64,000 bases of DNA. Source: Corynebacterium macginleyi. GTDB lineage: Bacteria; Actinomycetota; Actinomycetes; Mycobacteriales; Mycobacteriaceae. Below the pieces are notes generated by a model that was not told where the DNA came from, searched no databases, and saw only the letters and a list, made by a program, of their open reading frames with translations. Of this stretch, positions 1 to 8,195 are shown one piece after another (position 1 is the stretch's first letter; each line of letters opens with the position of its first letter). The position numbers were made by a program, and so were the translations under genes. Location: the NCBI RefSeq assembly GCF_003688935.1, contig NZ_REGE01000001.1, positions 1-64,000 on the forward strand, in the 5' to 3' direction.

Positions 1-16
1 CATTGTCAAGAAGCCA

Positions 17-136
17 GAGTCCAAAAAGTCGTTAGACATCCTGTCCATAAACTTCCTGGACTCCGCGTCAAAAAACTAACTGGACTCCGAGTCCAAAAAG
101 TCAATGGACTCGGAGTCCAAAAAGTCACTAGACATC
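17..136. repeat. 24-bp tandem repeat array, five clear units
   Basis: Five 24-bp units lie head to tail at 17, 41, 65, 89 and 113. The core GAGTCCAAAAAGTC is exact in units 1, 4 and 5 and degenerate in units 2 and 3; a weak sixth unit may follow at 137. The period is a multiple of three. In one plus-strand frame units 1–3 read as an octapeptide repeat of the ESKKSLDI type until a TAA at 77–79, so the array may be the 3' tail of a gene entering from the left, or its relic. The unit joints form short palindromes (GGACTCCGAGTCC at 82–94, GGACTCGGAGTCC at 106–118). dnaG transcription runs into the array. Confidence 0.8.
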
Positions 137-174
137 ACACTCCTGAACTAACGTTAGAGTTCCTCACAGGGATT

Positions 175-2094
175 TTATATACCTGGCGTACCGCGGAAGG
201 CGCGGTCATTCAACTCACGGCGGGCCTGCTCGAGGGCGATGAGGTCCGCAAATAAGGAGTTATAGCCGGCCTCATCATCGGTTGGTCTCATTCGTCCTAA
301 TTGGGCTTTAAGTTGCGCAATCTGATCCCCCACGACGGTCTCCTGCAGCCGAGAGAGCACGGAATCCGCATACTTTTCTGCGCCCACGTCCGTGGGCAGT
401 ATGGCTTCTACTGCCAGTTCAGATACGAAATTTCTTCCCGTGAGATCCTGCATTTCCCCGGCGACGGCGGCAATCCAGTCCACCCCCGACATGGTGGCGC
501 CGTTTTCTGCGCCACCCACGGCGGAAATCGCCTGCCGGACGATGCGGTAGGCGTCGTTGGAATAGGCATCGGCAGTAATGCCATCAAAGTACGAGCCAAC
601 GACCTCTGGCGTCTGTAAGGCCAATTTCAGTGCCTCCCGCTGCGGCCACAGATGAGTTTCCTTTGGACTTGGCGGATGGATCATAGGCACGTCTTGCTGC
701 GCCGATTGCTGCTGGGCATTATCAAAACGGCGGATCGTCGGCTTATCCGCCTGCTTCGGCTTCTTTGCCTCCGCGCGCACTTGGCGCAGCACCTCTTCCG
801 GATCGTTCCAGCCCACCCAACCGGCAAGGCGGCGAGCATATTCGCGCTGCAAAGGCTGGTCCCGGATTTGCGCGACGATGGGCACTGTCCGTCGCAAAGC
901 CTGCAACCGGCCCTCAGCAGTATCGATCCGAAACTTAGCAATTACTGACTGAATGACGAACTCGAACATGGGGATCCGGTCTGCCACCAGATCGCGCACC
1001 GCAACATCGCCTTTTTCCAAACGCAGATCGCACGGGTCCATGCCGTCTGGGGCCACGGAGACAAAGGATTGACCGGTAAATTTTTGCTCGCCGTCAAAAG
1101 CACGCATCGCAGCCTTCTGCCCCGCCTCATCGCCGTCGAAAGTGTAGATAAGCTCGCCGTGGAAGTAGGAATCATCCAGCATGAGTCGGCGCAGTACCTG
1201 CAGGTGCTCGCCCCCGAAGGCTGTACCGCACGAGGCCACGGCAGTCTTAATGCCCGCCGCATACATGGCCATCACATCCGTATAACCCTCCACCACCACG
1301 GCTTGGTGTCTTTCTGCAATATTGCGCTTAGCCAAATCCAGCCCAAAGAGCACTTTGGACTTGTGATAAAGCATGGTCTCGGGCGTATTCATGTATTTGC
1401 CCAGCTTGTCATCCTCAAAGAGCTTGCGCGCACCAAATCCAATGACGTTGCCGGAAAGATCCTTGATAGGCCATAACAACCGGCGGTGAAAACGGTCGAT
1501 GGGACCGCGTTGGCCCATCTTGGAAATGCCAGCTGCCTCTAGCTCTTCAAAGGAAAATCCCATGCGCAATAGATGTTTCGTAGCGGTATCCCAACCTTCG
1601 GGGGCATAACCGCACTCGAAATCATAAATAACCTCGCGGCTAAACCCACGATCCAGCAGAAAATTCCGCGCCGTGGCCGCTTCTGGGGTTTCCAGCTGCT
1701 TCCGGTAAAACTCATGCACCGCTTTGTTCGCCGCAATTAAACGCTGCCTAGTACCCGGTTTCTCATTGCGGGCACCAGTCGAGCCGCCCTGATAGCTAAT
1801 GTGGTAGCCGATCTTCTGTGCCACGGCTTCAACGGCCTCCGGAAACGAAACCTGTTCCATCTCCATCAGGAAGCTAAATACATCGCCGCCCTTACCGGTG
1901 GAAAAGCAATGATAGTAACCGCGCTGCGGCCGAACGTGGAAAGAAGGCGTCTTTTCATCTTTGAAGGGGCTTAAGCCCTTCAAAGAATCGTGCCCGGCAG
2001 GTTTGAGCTGAACATAGTCGCCCACGATTTCTTCTAAGGGCGCGCGTTCACGGATAGCTTGGATATCACTGTCCGGAATTCTGCCCTTTGCCAT
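175..2094 (-). CDS. dnaG: DNA primase DnaG
   Basis: This 639-residue protein makes the RNA primers used by the replisome. The N-terminal zinc-ribbon region is at about residues 38–75, followed by the catalytic core with the TOPRIM domain (VVEGYTDVMA and YTFDGDEAG motifs) at about 265–345 and a C-terminal DnaB-interaction region. The zinc ribbon is unusual. Where most primases have CPFH and CxxC, this one reads LSPFKDEKTPSF and YYHCFSTGKGG, so three of the four zinc ligands (two Cys and the His) are replaced and a single Cys is left. Length and TOPRIM motifs are otherwise normal. The start ATG leads directly into the conserved GRIPDSDI N-terminus. It is transcribed away from the RNase gene. 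Confidence 0.96.
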   Translation of the reverse strand: MAKGRIPDSDIQAIRERAPLEEIVGDYVQLKPAGHDSLKGLSPFKDEKTPSFHVRPQRGYYHCFSTGKGGDVFSFLMEMEQVSFPEAVEAVAQKIGYHISYQGGSTGARNEKPGTRQRLIAANKAVHEFYRKQLETPEAATARNFLLDRGFSREVIYDFECGYAPEGWDTATKHLLRMGFSFEELEAAGISKMGQRGPIDRFHRRLLWPIKDLSGNVIGFGARKLFEDDKLGKYMNTPETMLYHKSKVLFGLDLAKRNIAERHQAVVVEGYTDVMAMYAAGIKTAVASCGTAFGGEHLQVLRRLMLDDSYFHGELIYTFDGDEAGQKAAMRAFDGEQKFTGQSFVSVAPDGMDPCDLRLEKGDVAVRDLVADRIPMFEFVIQSVIAKFRIDTAEGRLQALRRTVPIVAQIRDQPLQREYARRLAGWVGWNDPEEVLRQVRAEAKKPKQADKPTIRRFDNAQQQSAQQDVPMIHPPSPKETHLWPQREALKLALQTPEVVGSYFDGITADAYSNDAYRIVRQAISAVGGAENGATMSGVDWIAAVAGEMQDLTGRNFVSELAVEAILPTDVGAEKYADSVLSRLQETVVGDQIAQLKAQLGRMRPTDDEAGYNSLFADLIALEQARRELNDRAFRGTPGI

Positions 2095-2319
2095 GGCTAC
2101 AGACTACCCCGCCCGTTAATTGAATGATCAAACGCCAGAGCCAGTATCGTGGTACTAGTTTTTGCGACTTAGCAGGTACACAGAATCACCGGGTTTTATC
2201 CAGAAGTGGGACAGACTTTTGCCCGGGTATTCCCATCCCGTGACGGGGCAATTTTGGATATCGGCATTGACATGGTGGGCGTTTATGTTTGCGAGACGTT
2301 TCCTGTAAAAATGGGGAAT

Positions 2320-2742
2320 ATGTCCAAGTCCAAAGCGTCTAAGAAATCGCTTCCAGTAGCCCTGGGTGGACTCGCCATCGTCGCAGCCGCTAGTTATCTC
2401 GGTTTCGACCTCAGCGGTAACGAGGAATCAAGCTCCTCGGATGAAACCTGCGCAATATCCTCCCTTCCCAGCGAGGCCGAAGAAACCGCAGCAGATATTC
2501 TGGCCGGCGGCCCTTATAACTACCCCAACAATGACAATTCCCATTTTGGCAATTATGAAGGCGTCCTCCCTCAGCAGGCGCAGGACTACTACCGCGAGTA
2601 CACGGTGGAAACCCCGGGCAGCAATCATCGCGGTTCGAGGCGCATCGTCACTGGCGGGGGTACCGAAACCGACCCCGATGTGTGGTACTACACCGACGAC
2701 CATTACCAAACGTTCTGTTCTATCCCGGACGCAGAGGATTAA
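2320..2742 (+). CDS. Secreted or membrane-anchored guanyl-specific ribonuclease (RNase Sa/barnase superfamily)
   Basis: The 140-residue product starts with a short basic stretch and one hydrophobic segment (about residues 12–30), consistent with a signal peptide or membrane anchor. Then comes an acidic Ser-rich linker and a C-terminal nuclease domain of about 95 residues. That domain follows Streptomyces RNase Sa closely: LPSEAEETAADI, GVLPQQAQDYYREYTVETPG, HRGSRRIVTGG and TDDHYQTF. The catalytic set is present (Glu in REYTV, Arg in HRGSRR, His in DDHY), as are two Cys at the disulfide positions of RNase Sa. I chose the ATG at 2320 because GGGGA precedes it and the hydrophobic segment then starts the protein; an in-frame GTG at 2206 would add an unlikely 38-residue leader. 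No barstar-like inhibitor gene is seen beside it. Confidence 0.88.
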   Translation: MSKSKASKKSLPVALGGLAIVAAASYLGFDLSGNEESSSSDETCAISSLPSEAEETAADILAGGPYNYPNNDNSHFGNYEGVLPQQAQDYYREYTVETPGSNHRGSRRIVTGGGTETDPDVWYYTDDHYQTFCSIPDAED

Positions 2743-2823
2743 TCCTGCAACGCATTTTAATTACGAAACCCATCCGTACCCCCTACGGATTTCTCTAATG
2801 CCTTAGCACGCACCCATGGTTGC

Positions 2824-2934
2824 GTGGATTACGGTCCGCGCAACCTAAAAGAACTAGCCAACTTACTGCGCGAGAATGAAGCATCCACCATCGCCGCCGT
2901 AGTAAACGCTAAAGGGGTTAGGCCAGCGCGCTAA
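2824..2934 (+). pseudogene. Possible 36-codon gene remnant downstream of the RNase gene
   Basis: From a GTG at 2824 a short frame runs to TAA at 2932 and reads DYGPRNLKELANLL then RENEASTIAAVV, which looks protein-like (amphipathic and charged). There is no ribosome binding site and no upstream start within the frame, which begins after a stop at about 2760. It does not resemble barstar in any way I can recognise. I treat it as a possible gene tail, not an annotated function. Confidence 0.25.
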
Positions 2935-2941
2935 TGGATAT

Positions 2942-3073
2942 TCCGCAGATACTGAAGTTCTGCGGATGCTGACCTTATGAGGATGTTTTAGGTCCTCTGC
3001 AATAACTGAGCACTGCGCGCCCTCAGTTATCACTTTTTCGCTTCAAAAGTAGCAGCGGAGGTTGCACTTTTGA
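2942..3073. repeat. Cluster of consecutive inverted repeats
   Basis: Successive hairpins lie in about 130 bp: TCCGCAGA/TCTGCGGA (2942–2949 with 2959–2966), a short GAGGA/TCCTC pair near 2978–2997, ATAACTGAG/CTCAGTTAT (3002–3030) and TCAAAAGT/ACTTTTGA (3043–3050 with 3066–3073, extended inward by GCA/TGC past a bulge). The third has the form of a terminator. With the dgt terminator expected from the other side, a bidirectional termination zone is the simplest reading; a structured small RNA is an alternative. Confidence 0.6.
3002..3038 (+). terminator. Rho-independent terminator downstream of the RNase gene
   Basis: A perfect 9-bp stem ATAACTGAG/CTCAGTTAT with an 11-nt loop is followed by CAC and a run of five T. 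The orientation suits plus-strand transcripts from the RNase gene or the small remnant. Confidence 0.65.
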
Positions 3074-3125
3074 CGAAAGAGCACACCCTAGGCCCTCCAA
3101 AGGTGCCCCACGAACCGTATAGCTA

Positions 3126-4418
3126 CTAGTCCAAGAACCCCGAAAGGTCAACACTCCGCCGAGCAAGCCGTTCGAGGCGGGATTCGGTCATGGAAGCGAT
3201 CTGATCAATGATGGCGCGATCGCGGGCAGCATCGGTATCGGCCTGCTCCCACCACAGACGGAAGGTGGCATCGAGCGAACCGGGCGCCCCGGCAACGAGG
3301 TAGTCGTAGACGCGGTAGATGCGCTCGCGCTGGCGGTCCTGGCGTGCTAGGTGCGCTGGTTCATCCATTACGTAGAGCACAGCGATAGTCTTTAAAAGCT
3401 TGACCTCTGCTTGCACCAAGGGCGGAACGCGCAGTTCACCGTGCATACGGCCGAATGTGTTGGCGCTGATCAGCGCAGAATTCGCCTCCGTGGTGGCACC
3501 GATGGTGGCGCCCACATAACGACCAACCAGCTCAGACGTCATCTTTTTCAGATTCGCATAATCGCGCAGGGTGTATTTGAAATTGCCCAGAGCATTGATG
3601 ACATCAAGGGTGCGCAGGCTATCCGCAGCTTCCAAGAGCTCATCGGCGGTTCCACCAAAGGCCTCGGCTCCTTTTTCTGCAAGATGGGCCAGCTCAACCA
3701 AGTCCCACAATACGTTCAAGGAAATGCGCTGGGAGATGATGCCGTCTTCAACGTCGTGCACGGAATAGGCAATATCATCGGACCAGTCCATGACCTGGGC
3801 TTCGATGCACTTACTCTTCTCGCTGTGGCCTTCGCGCAGCCACGCTAATATGTCCGCGTCCTCATCATAGGCGCCGTATTTACGGTTGATGGTCCCATCC
3901 GGATTAGTCCTAGTCCAGGGATATTTACACGCCCCATCGAGCGCGGCACGCGTGAGGTTGAGGCCAAAGCTGTAGGCGGTGCCATCGGCATCCTCGACCA
4001 GGACTTTGGGTTCCAGACGGGTGAGGATGCGCAGCGTTTGGGCGTTGCCCTCGAAACCGCCTTGTGCGACCTCATTGAGCGCATTTTCACCGTTATGTCC
4101 ATAGGGCGGGTGGCCAATATCGTGGGTGAGTCCGGCCATGTCACAGAGATCCGGATCAAGACCAAGACCTGCACCGATACCGCGCGCAATCTGACCGACC
4201 TCGAGCGAGTGGGTAAGGCGGGTACGCGGGGTATCACCATCGCGCGGGCCTACGACCTGGGTTTTATCCGCTAATCGCCGCAACGCAGCCGAGTGCAAGA
4301 CGCGGGCGCGGTCACGGGAAAATACCCCCCGGTGTTTTTCGATATCGCAAATCGTGGATCCCTTGGGCCGTTCTTCGGCCCGCCGGGCAAAATCAGCTGC
4401 AACATAAGAATAAGACAC
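3126..4418 (-). CDS. dgt: dGTP triphosphohydrolase (dGTPase)
   Basis: This 430-residue HD-domain hydrolase removes triphosphate from dGTP or other dNTPs and so shapes the nucleotide pool. The HD signature is complete: RTRLTHSLEVGQIARGI near residue 65, LTHDIGHPPYGHNGE near residue 100, and a later conserved Asp in MDWSDDIAYSVHDVEDG at about 207. Length and motif spacing fit the bacterial short dGTPase group. It sits between dnaG and a DUF218 gene in the same orientation, 11 bp from the latter, so the two may be cotranscribed; dgt next to dnaG is the usual actinobacterial arrangement. Confidence 0.95.
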   Translation of the reverse strand: MSYSYVAADFARRAEERPKGSTICDIEKHRGVFSRDRARVLHSAALRRLADKTQVVGPRDGDTPRTRLTHSLEVGQIARGIGAGLGLDPDLCDMAGLTHDIGHPPYGHNGENALNEVAQGGFEGNAQTLRILTRLEPKVLVEDADGTAYSFGLNLTRAALDGACKYPWTRTNPDGTINRKYGAYDEDADILAWLREGHSEKSKCIEAQVMDWSDDIAYSVHDVEDGIISQRISLNVLWDLVELAHLAEKGAEAFGGTADELLEAADSLRTLDVINALGNFKYTLRDYANLKKMTSELVGRYVGATIGATTEANSALISANTFGRMHGELRVPPLVQAEVKLLKTIAVLYVMDEPAHLARQDRQRERIYRVYDYLVAGAPGSLDATFRLWWEQADTDAARDRAIIDQIASMTESRLERLARRSVDLSGFLD

Positions 4419-4429
4419 GGCATTTAAGT

Positions 4430-5017
4430 CTATTCCCCCAGCATACAGTCTGGGTCTTTATTTTGTATTGTTTCGTGCCGCAGCTTTTGGTTCGGTCGCA
4501 GTATCCGCTCCACGCGATACAGCCGCTTCTTCCAGGCTCGCGCGCAACGAAGAGACACGATGCTGGATAAGCCGATAAAAAACAGCCCACCGCATTCGTG
4601 CGCGAGATAGCGCCACCACGGCTTAGACAATCGCCGGGCGGGGTAATAGGGCGTACCAGAAACCGAGGCTTTTAGCCCTTCCTGCCGGGCGATGATCCAG
4701 GTCCGCAACCTATGCAAGGGATCGGTGACGATGATGGCATCACCAAGGGCATTGGCATCCATAACCGCAGCTAAGGACTCACGCGTATCGAGGCCTTTCT
4801 CCACGGCGGATACCTTAAGCTCCGGGAAGTGCTCGCGCAGGTAATCGCGGGCTACCCCTGCCTCGGTGAACCGATCCCCGGGCAGCCGACCGCCCACGGT
4901 AATCACTGGCAGACCACAAGAGGTCGCCAGCTCCCCGGCATGGCGCAGGCGCCCGGCAAGAATGCGGGAGGGGCGGCCATCGTATTGCGCGGCACCTAAA
5001 ACAACAACGTATTTCAC
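4430..5017 (-). CDS. DUF218/YdcF-like family protein
   Basis: This 195-residue protein has the DUF218 fold signature: a start of the type YVVVLGAAQYDG, GLPVITVGGR at about 35, GLDTRESLAAV at about 75, and the IIVTDPLHRLRTWIIARQ segment at about 90–107. A hydrophobic stretch near residues 140–158 (GLFFIGLSSIVSL) may touch the membrane. Family members (YdcF, SanA, ElyC) are linked to envelope metabolism, but no reaction can be assigned here. It lies just upstream of dgt and diverges from the TPM gene across a 71-bp spacer. Confidence 0.8.
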   Translation of the reverse strand: MKYVVVLGAAQYDGRPSRILAGRLRHAGELATSCGLPVITVGGRLPGDRFTEAGVARDYLREHFPELKVSAVEKGLDTRESLAAVMDANALGDAIIVTDPLHRLRTWIIARQEGLKASVSGTPYYPARRLSKPWWRYLAHECGGLFFIGLSSIVSLRCARAWKKRLYRVERILRPNQKLRHETIQNKDPDCMLGE

Positions 5018-5088
5018 AATGCATCCCAGCCTACCGCCTGCAAAGGAGGTTCTCCGGATAGGGCGTTCGGGCAGGTAGGGTTGTAGGC

Positions 5089-7098
5089 ATGAATCTTAGT
5101 GCACAGATCGGCCGCGCTACCATCGCGGCATTTATGCTCGGCTGCACCTCCATTGGCGCAGGCCAGGCCCTAGCTGCAGAGACCACATCACTTAGCCAAG
5201 CTGCGGATACAGCGCCGGTGACAGATAGGGTAACTGATGAGGCAGGTGTGCTGAGCGCCGGAGAGATTAGGGAGATCAATGAGAAGATTACCCAGCTGCA
5301 AAGAGATGAGTCGCTCATTATCTTCGTTGTCTTCGCAAACGATCTTGGCACGGACCCAGAAAGCTATGCGCGGAACATCGTCAACGAAAAAGGCCCGAAT
5401 TCCGCAGCCTATGTCGTCGGTGTCAAGGAACGCCAGGTGGGCGTACAGACCGGCGAACAGTGGCCCGAGGGCCGCCTGGATCAGATGTACGATGCCGCCT
5501 ACAGCAAGCTATCCGCCGAGGAATACGGTGCTTCCGCGATAGCGCTTGCTGATGCCGCCCTTGGCACCTCCAGCTCCTCCGACTCTTCCGGCATGGCCTG
5601 GCTGGGCGGTGGCGCCGCCGCCATCGTCGCTTCAGGCGGCGGCATCTGGTACTACTCGCGCCGCAATACGAAGAAGAACCAGGCTCAGACTTTAGAATCC
5701 GCCCGCGAGATTGCGCCAGAGGATACCGATCAATTAAACCGTCTACCACTGGATACCCTGGATAAGTTGGCCCAAGAGGAATTGGTATCCACGGATGAAT
5801 CCATTCGCCGCGGCAAAGAAGAACTCAACATCGCCCTGTCCGAGTTCGGGCCGGAGCGCACCCGCCCGTTTACTAAGGCGATGAATCATTCCACCGCTAC
5901 TCTGCAAAAAGCCTTCCGGATTCGCCAGCGCCTCGATGATGCGGTGCCAGAATCCCAAGCAGAACGCCGGCAGATGCTGGTAGAAATCGTCTCCACCTGC
6001 GGCCAGGCCGATGACGCTTTAGATAGCCAGGCAGAAGAGTTTGCCCAGATGCGAGATCTACTGTTGCAGAGTGACTCTAAGTTGGACGAGCTCACCCAGC
6101 GCACCGTCGGGCTGCGAACCCGCCTGCCGGGAGCCGGAGAAATCCTTAAGAAACTCCAAGAGGCCTATTCCGCAGAGGTCCTATCCTCTATTGCTGATAA
6201 CCCAGAATTGGCGAGCTTCTCCCTCGATGAGGCGGAACAGCTCCTGGACCAAGCCCGCGAGGTGCGGGGCCAGCCCGCCGGAAAACAGGGGCCGCTCGTG
6301 GGTCTTATCCGCGATATTGAACACGCCACGGAGGTCACCGATAGGCTCCTTACCGGTGTAGAGCACGCGAAGGAGAATATTTCCGCCGCTCGCCGCAATT
6401 TAGGCGCGCTCATCACCGAGGTCGAGGGCGAAATCGAGGAAGCCCGCGAGCTGGAGCGCCAAGGAAAATCCCAGGGAACCCAGGCGGATTGGGAGGCACT
6501 CGAGGATCTACTGCAGCGCGCCTCTGCTGCGACAACCAACGCCAAGGAGCAAGGCGATACGGATCCCTTGGGCCAATACACCGCGCTCATGAGCATCGAT
6601 ACCGAGCTCGATGAACGCCTCGACCGCGTGCGGGAAAAGACCTCCCACCACGCGCGCCAGCTCGAGCTCTTTGACCAGCAAATGTCGGTGGCGGAATCCA
6701 ATATTCAGGCCGCCGAGGATCTCATTTCCTCCCGCGGGCGCATCGTCGGTTCCGGTGCGCGCACCGCGCTTGCCGATGCCAAACGGCTCCACGCCCAAGC
6801 CCTGCACATCCAGCGCAGTGACATCCGGGGCGCATTGCAATCATCCCGCGCAGCCGTTGCGGCAGCGCAAGCCGCCTTACAGCGGGCCCAGGATGATTAC
6901 GATGAGTACCGCCGCCAGCAACAACGCCAGCAAACGAGTTCCACGGCCGGAAATATCGTTACCGGTATGGTCTTAGGCCAAATCCTCGGCGGCGGTGGCC
7001 GTGGCTTCGGGGGTGGTTTCAGCGGAGGCGGCAGCTTCGGCGGCGGAGGATTCTCTGGCGGCGGTGGCGGAGGAGGTTTCCGGGGCGGTTCCTTCTAA
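5089..7098 (+). CDS. Large TPM-domain membrane protein
   Basis: The 669-residue product has a signal peptide (residues 1–29, ending AGQALAAE), an extracytoplasmic TPM domain (about 42–155, VTDEAGVLSAGEI), a single membrane span at about 169–187, a very long helical charged region (about 190–615) likely to form coiled coil, and a Gly-rich C-terminus (about 622–669) rich in GGG and GFGGG repeats ending RGGSF. TPM domains occur in bacterial YgcG-type proteins and in plant photosystem repair, but the role of the actinobacterial long form is not established. It is a single gene with a tail-to-tail neighbour downstream. The start is supported by a good signal sequence. Confidence 0.85.
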   Translation: MNLSAQIGRATIAAFMLGCTSIGAGQALAAETTSLSQAADTAPVTDRVTDEAGVLSAGEIREINEKITQLQRDESLIIFVVFANDLGTDPESYARNIVNEKGPNSAAYVVGVKERQVGVQTGEQWPEGRLDQMYDAAYSKLSAEEYGASAIALADAALGTSSSSDSSGMAWLGGGAAAIVASGGGIWYYSRRNTKKNQAQTLESAREIAPEDTDQLNRLPLDTLDKLAQEELVSTDESIRRGKEELNIALSEFGPERTRPFTKAMNHSTATLQKAFRIRQRLDDAVPESQAERRQMLVEIVSTCGQADDALDSQAEEFAQMRDLLLQSDSKLDELTQRTVGLRTRLPGAGEILKKLQEAYSAEVLSSIADNPELASFSLDEAEQLLDQAREVRGQPAGKQGPLVGLIRDIEHATEVTDRLLTGVEHAKENISAARRNLGALITEVEGEIEEARELERQGKSQGTQADWEALEDLLQRASAATTNAKEQGDTDPLGQYTALMSIDTELDERLDRVREKTSHHARQLELFDQQMSVAESNIQAAEDLISSRGRIVGSGARTALADAKRLHAQALHIQRSDIRGALQSSRAAVAAAQAALQRAQDDYDEYRRQQQRQQTSSTAGNIVTGMVLGQILGGGGRGFGGGFSGGGSFGGGGFSGGGGGGGFRGGSF

Positions 7099-7145
7099 GG
7101 GAGGCTCATTCCACATCCTCGGCTAGAGGGCCTGCTTGGTCGCGC

Positions 7146-7682
7146 TTAGCCGCGTACGATACGCGGTGCGGCATCAACAAGCAGGCAGCTGTAGCTCAGC
7201 ACCACCGCATCCGCGTGCGGAAGCGTGCACCCCTCGCCGTTAGCGGCCGATATCTCCAGCCCCCTGCCCCGCGGAGTAACACGCGCAACTTCGCTGCCCA
7301 GCGGGCTACTGTCTTGTCCGCCAAGGGCCATTATCCGGCGCTGCTTGCCAAAGATCGCGCAGCGTTCTAAAAGGTAGCGGGCATCCCCGCAGGTAGCACG
7401 CAAGCGCGCGACGGTCAAACCTACCTGCGAGACTTCAACACGCGGCGCGGCGCCGGAATCCGTACTGCGGCTGACACGGGGTCGCGCCCGCAGGAAAAAG
7501 CGGCAGGAGGTGTTTGTACCGTCTAGCGACGTCTCCACGTCGAATACCGTATCGGGGCGTGCGTGCTCCCCGGACAGCGTGCCAGTAATGGTCAGTACCC
7601 CGTCGCGTACCCAAGCTAAATCGGTGCCGCGTGCATCGCGCAGGGTACTACCGTTCCACTGCCACGGCATCATTGCCCCCAT
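7146..7682 (-). CDS. Conserved hypothetical protein, coupled to the upstream membrane-anchored gene
   Basis: I start this 178-residue protein at the ATG at 7680–7682, whose first base overlaps the TAA of the upstream gene (TAATG), which implies translational coupling. A longer frame exists upstream but runs inside the neighbour. No signal peptide or membrane span is evident. The C-terminal half has alternating hydrophobic strands and ends in a pattern like ADAVVLSYSCLLVDAAPR. The hydrophobic pattern of both proteins loosely recalls tubby-like/LURP-one beta-barrel families; this is inference only. Confidence 0.7.
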   Translation of the reverse strand: MGAMMPWQWNGSTLRDARGTDLAWVRDGVLTITGTLSGEHARPDTVFDVETSLDGTNTSCRFFLRARPRVSRSTDSGAAPRVEVSQVGLTVARLRATCGDARYLLERCAIFGKQRRIMALGGQDSSPLGSEVARVTPRGRGLEISAANGEGCTLPHADAVVLSYSCLLVDAAPRIVRG

Positions 7683-8191
7683 TAGAGAATGAACACCGCC
7701 AGCAGGGCGACGATGGATGCCAGTACCAACGTGATGATCCATACCCAGGCGGAATTTTTGGTGTTCTTTTCCAAAATCGCGCGGGTGAACCAACTTAAAC
7801 CGACGATCTCGGCGGTACTCAAACCTTTAGCATCGTCCTCGAATTCCAGAATGGCCTTACGAACGCCAGAATTCTTGGCGGAAAACTGCGCGACCTTATT
7901 GCCATCGACGTCATCGATGATCCAATCGCCACTATTTTCGTTGACGTAATGAAAAGTGCGGCCATTGAGCGATGCCTCCAGGCGCTTGTCCCGGCCGAGG
8001 CGGCCGGCAAGCCGGTAAACGGAGCCATCATCAAGCGTGGCCGAAGCGCCCAAATCGCTGACCTCGACCCGCCATGAATTTCCATCTACCTCGGCGGAAT
8101 GCCCCGCAAAGACACCCAAGCGCTCCGGGCCTTCCTCAACGAGGAGGACGGGCTTTCCTCGGTCAGAGCGATCCCAGCTGGTGTAGTGCAT
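7682..8191 (-). CDS. Conserved hypothetical protein with a C-terminal membrane anchor
   Basis: The product is about 169 residues, mostly short beta-strand-like segments (GNSWRVEVSDLGASATLDDG, then YRLAGRLGRD), followed near the end by a transmembrane helix with the stretch WVWIITLVLASIVALLAVF. A tail anchor with the soluble domain in the cytoplasm is likely. Two starts are possible: a TTG at 8206 that overlaps the end of glyS, or the ATG at 8191 five bases after the glyS stop; I prefer the ATG. The glyS–this gene–7146 gene order suggests one transcript. Confidence 0.7.
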   Translation of the reverse strand: MHYTSWDRSDRGKPVLLVEEGPERLGVFAGHSAEVDGNSWRVEVSDLGASATLDDGSVYRLAGRLGRDKRLEASLNGRTFHYVNENSGDWIIDDVDGNKVAQFSAKNSGVRKAILEFEDDAKGLSTAEIVGLSWFTRAILEKNTKNSAWVWIITLVLASIVALLAVFIL

Positions 8192-8195
8192 CTGC

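Noticed and set aside
1..174. CRISPR array
   Set aside because: The 24-bp units are contiguous without unique spacers of constant size, and no cas genes are present.
2743..2941. Barstar gene downstream of the RNase
   Set aside because: The short frame here has no barstar features and no start or ribosome binding site.
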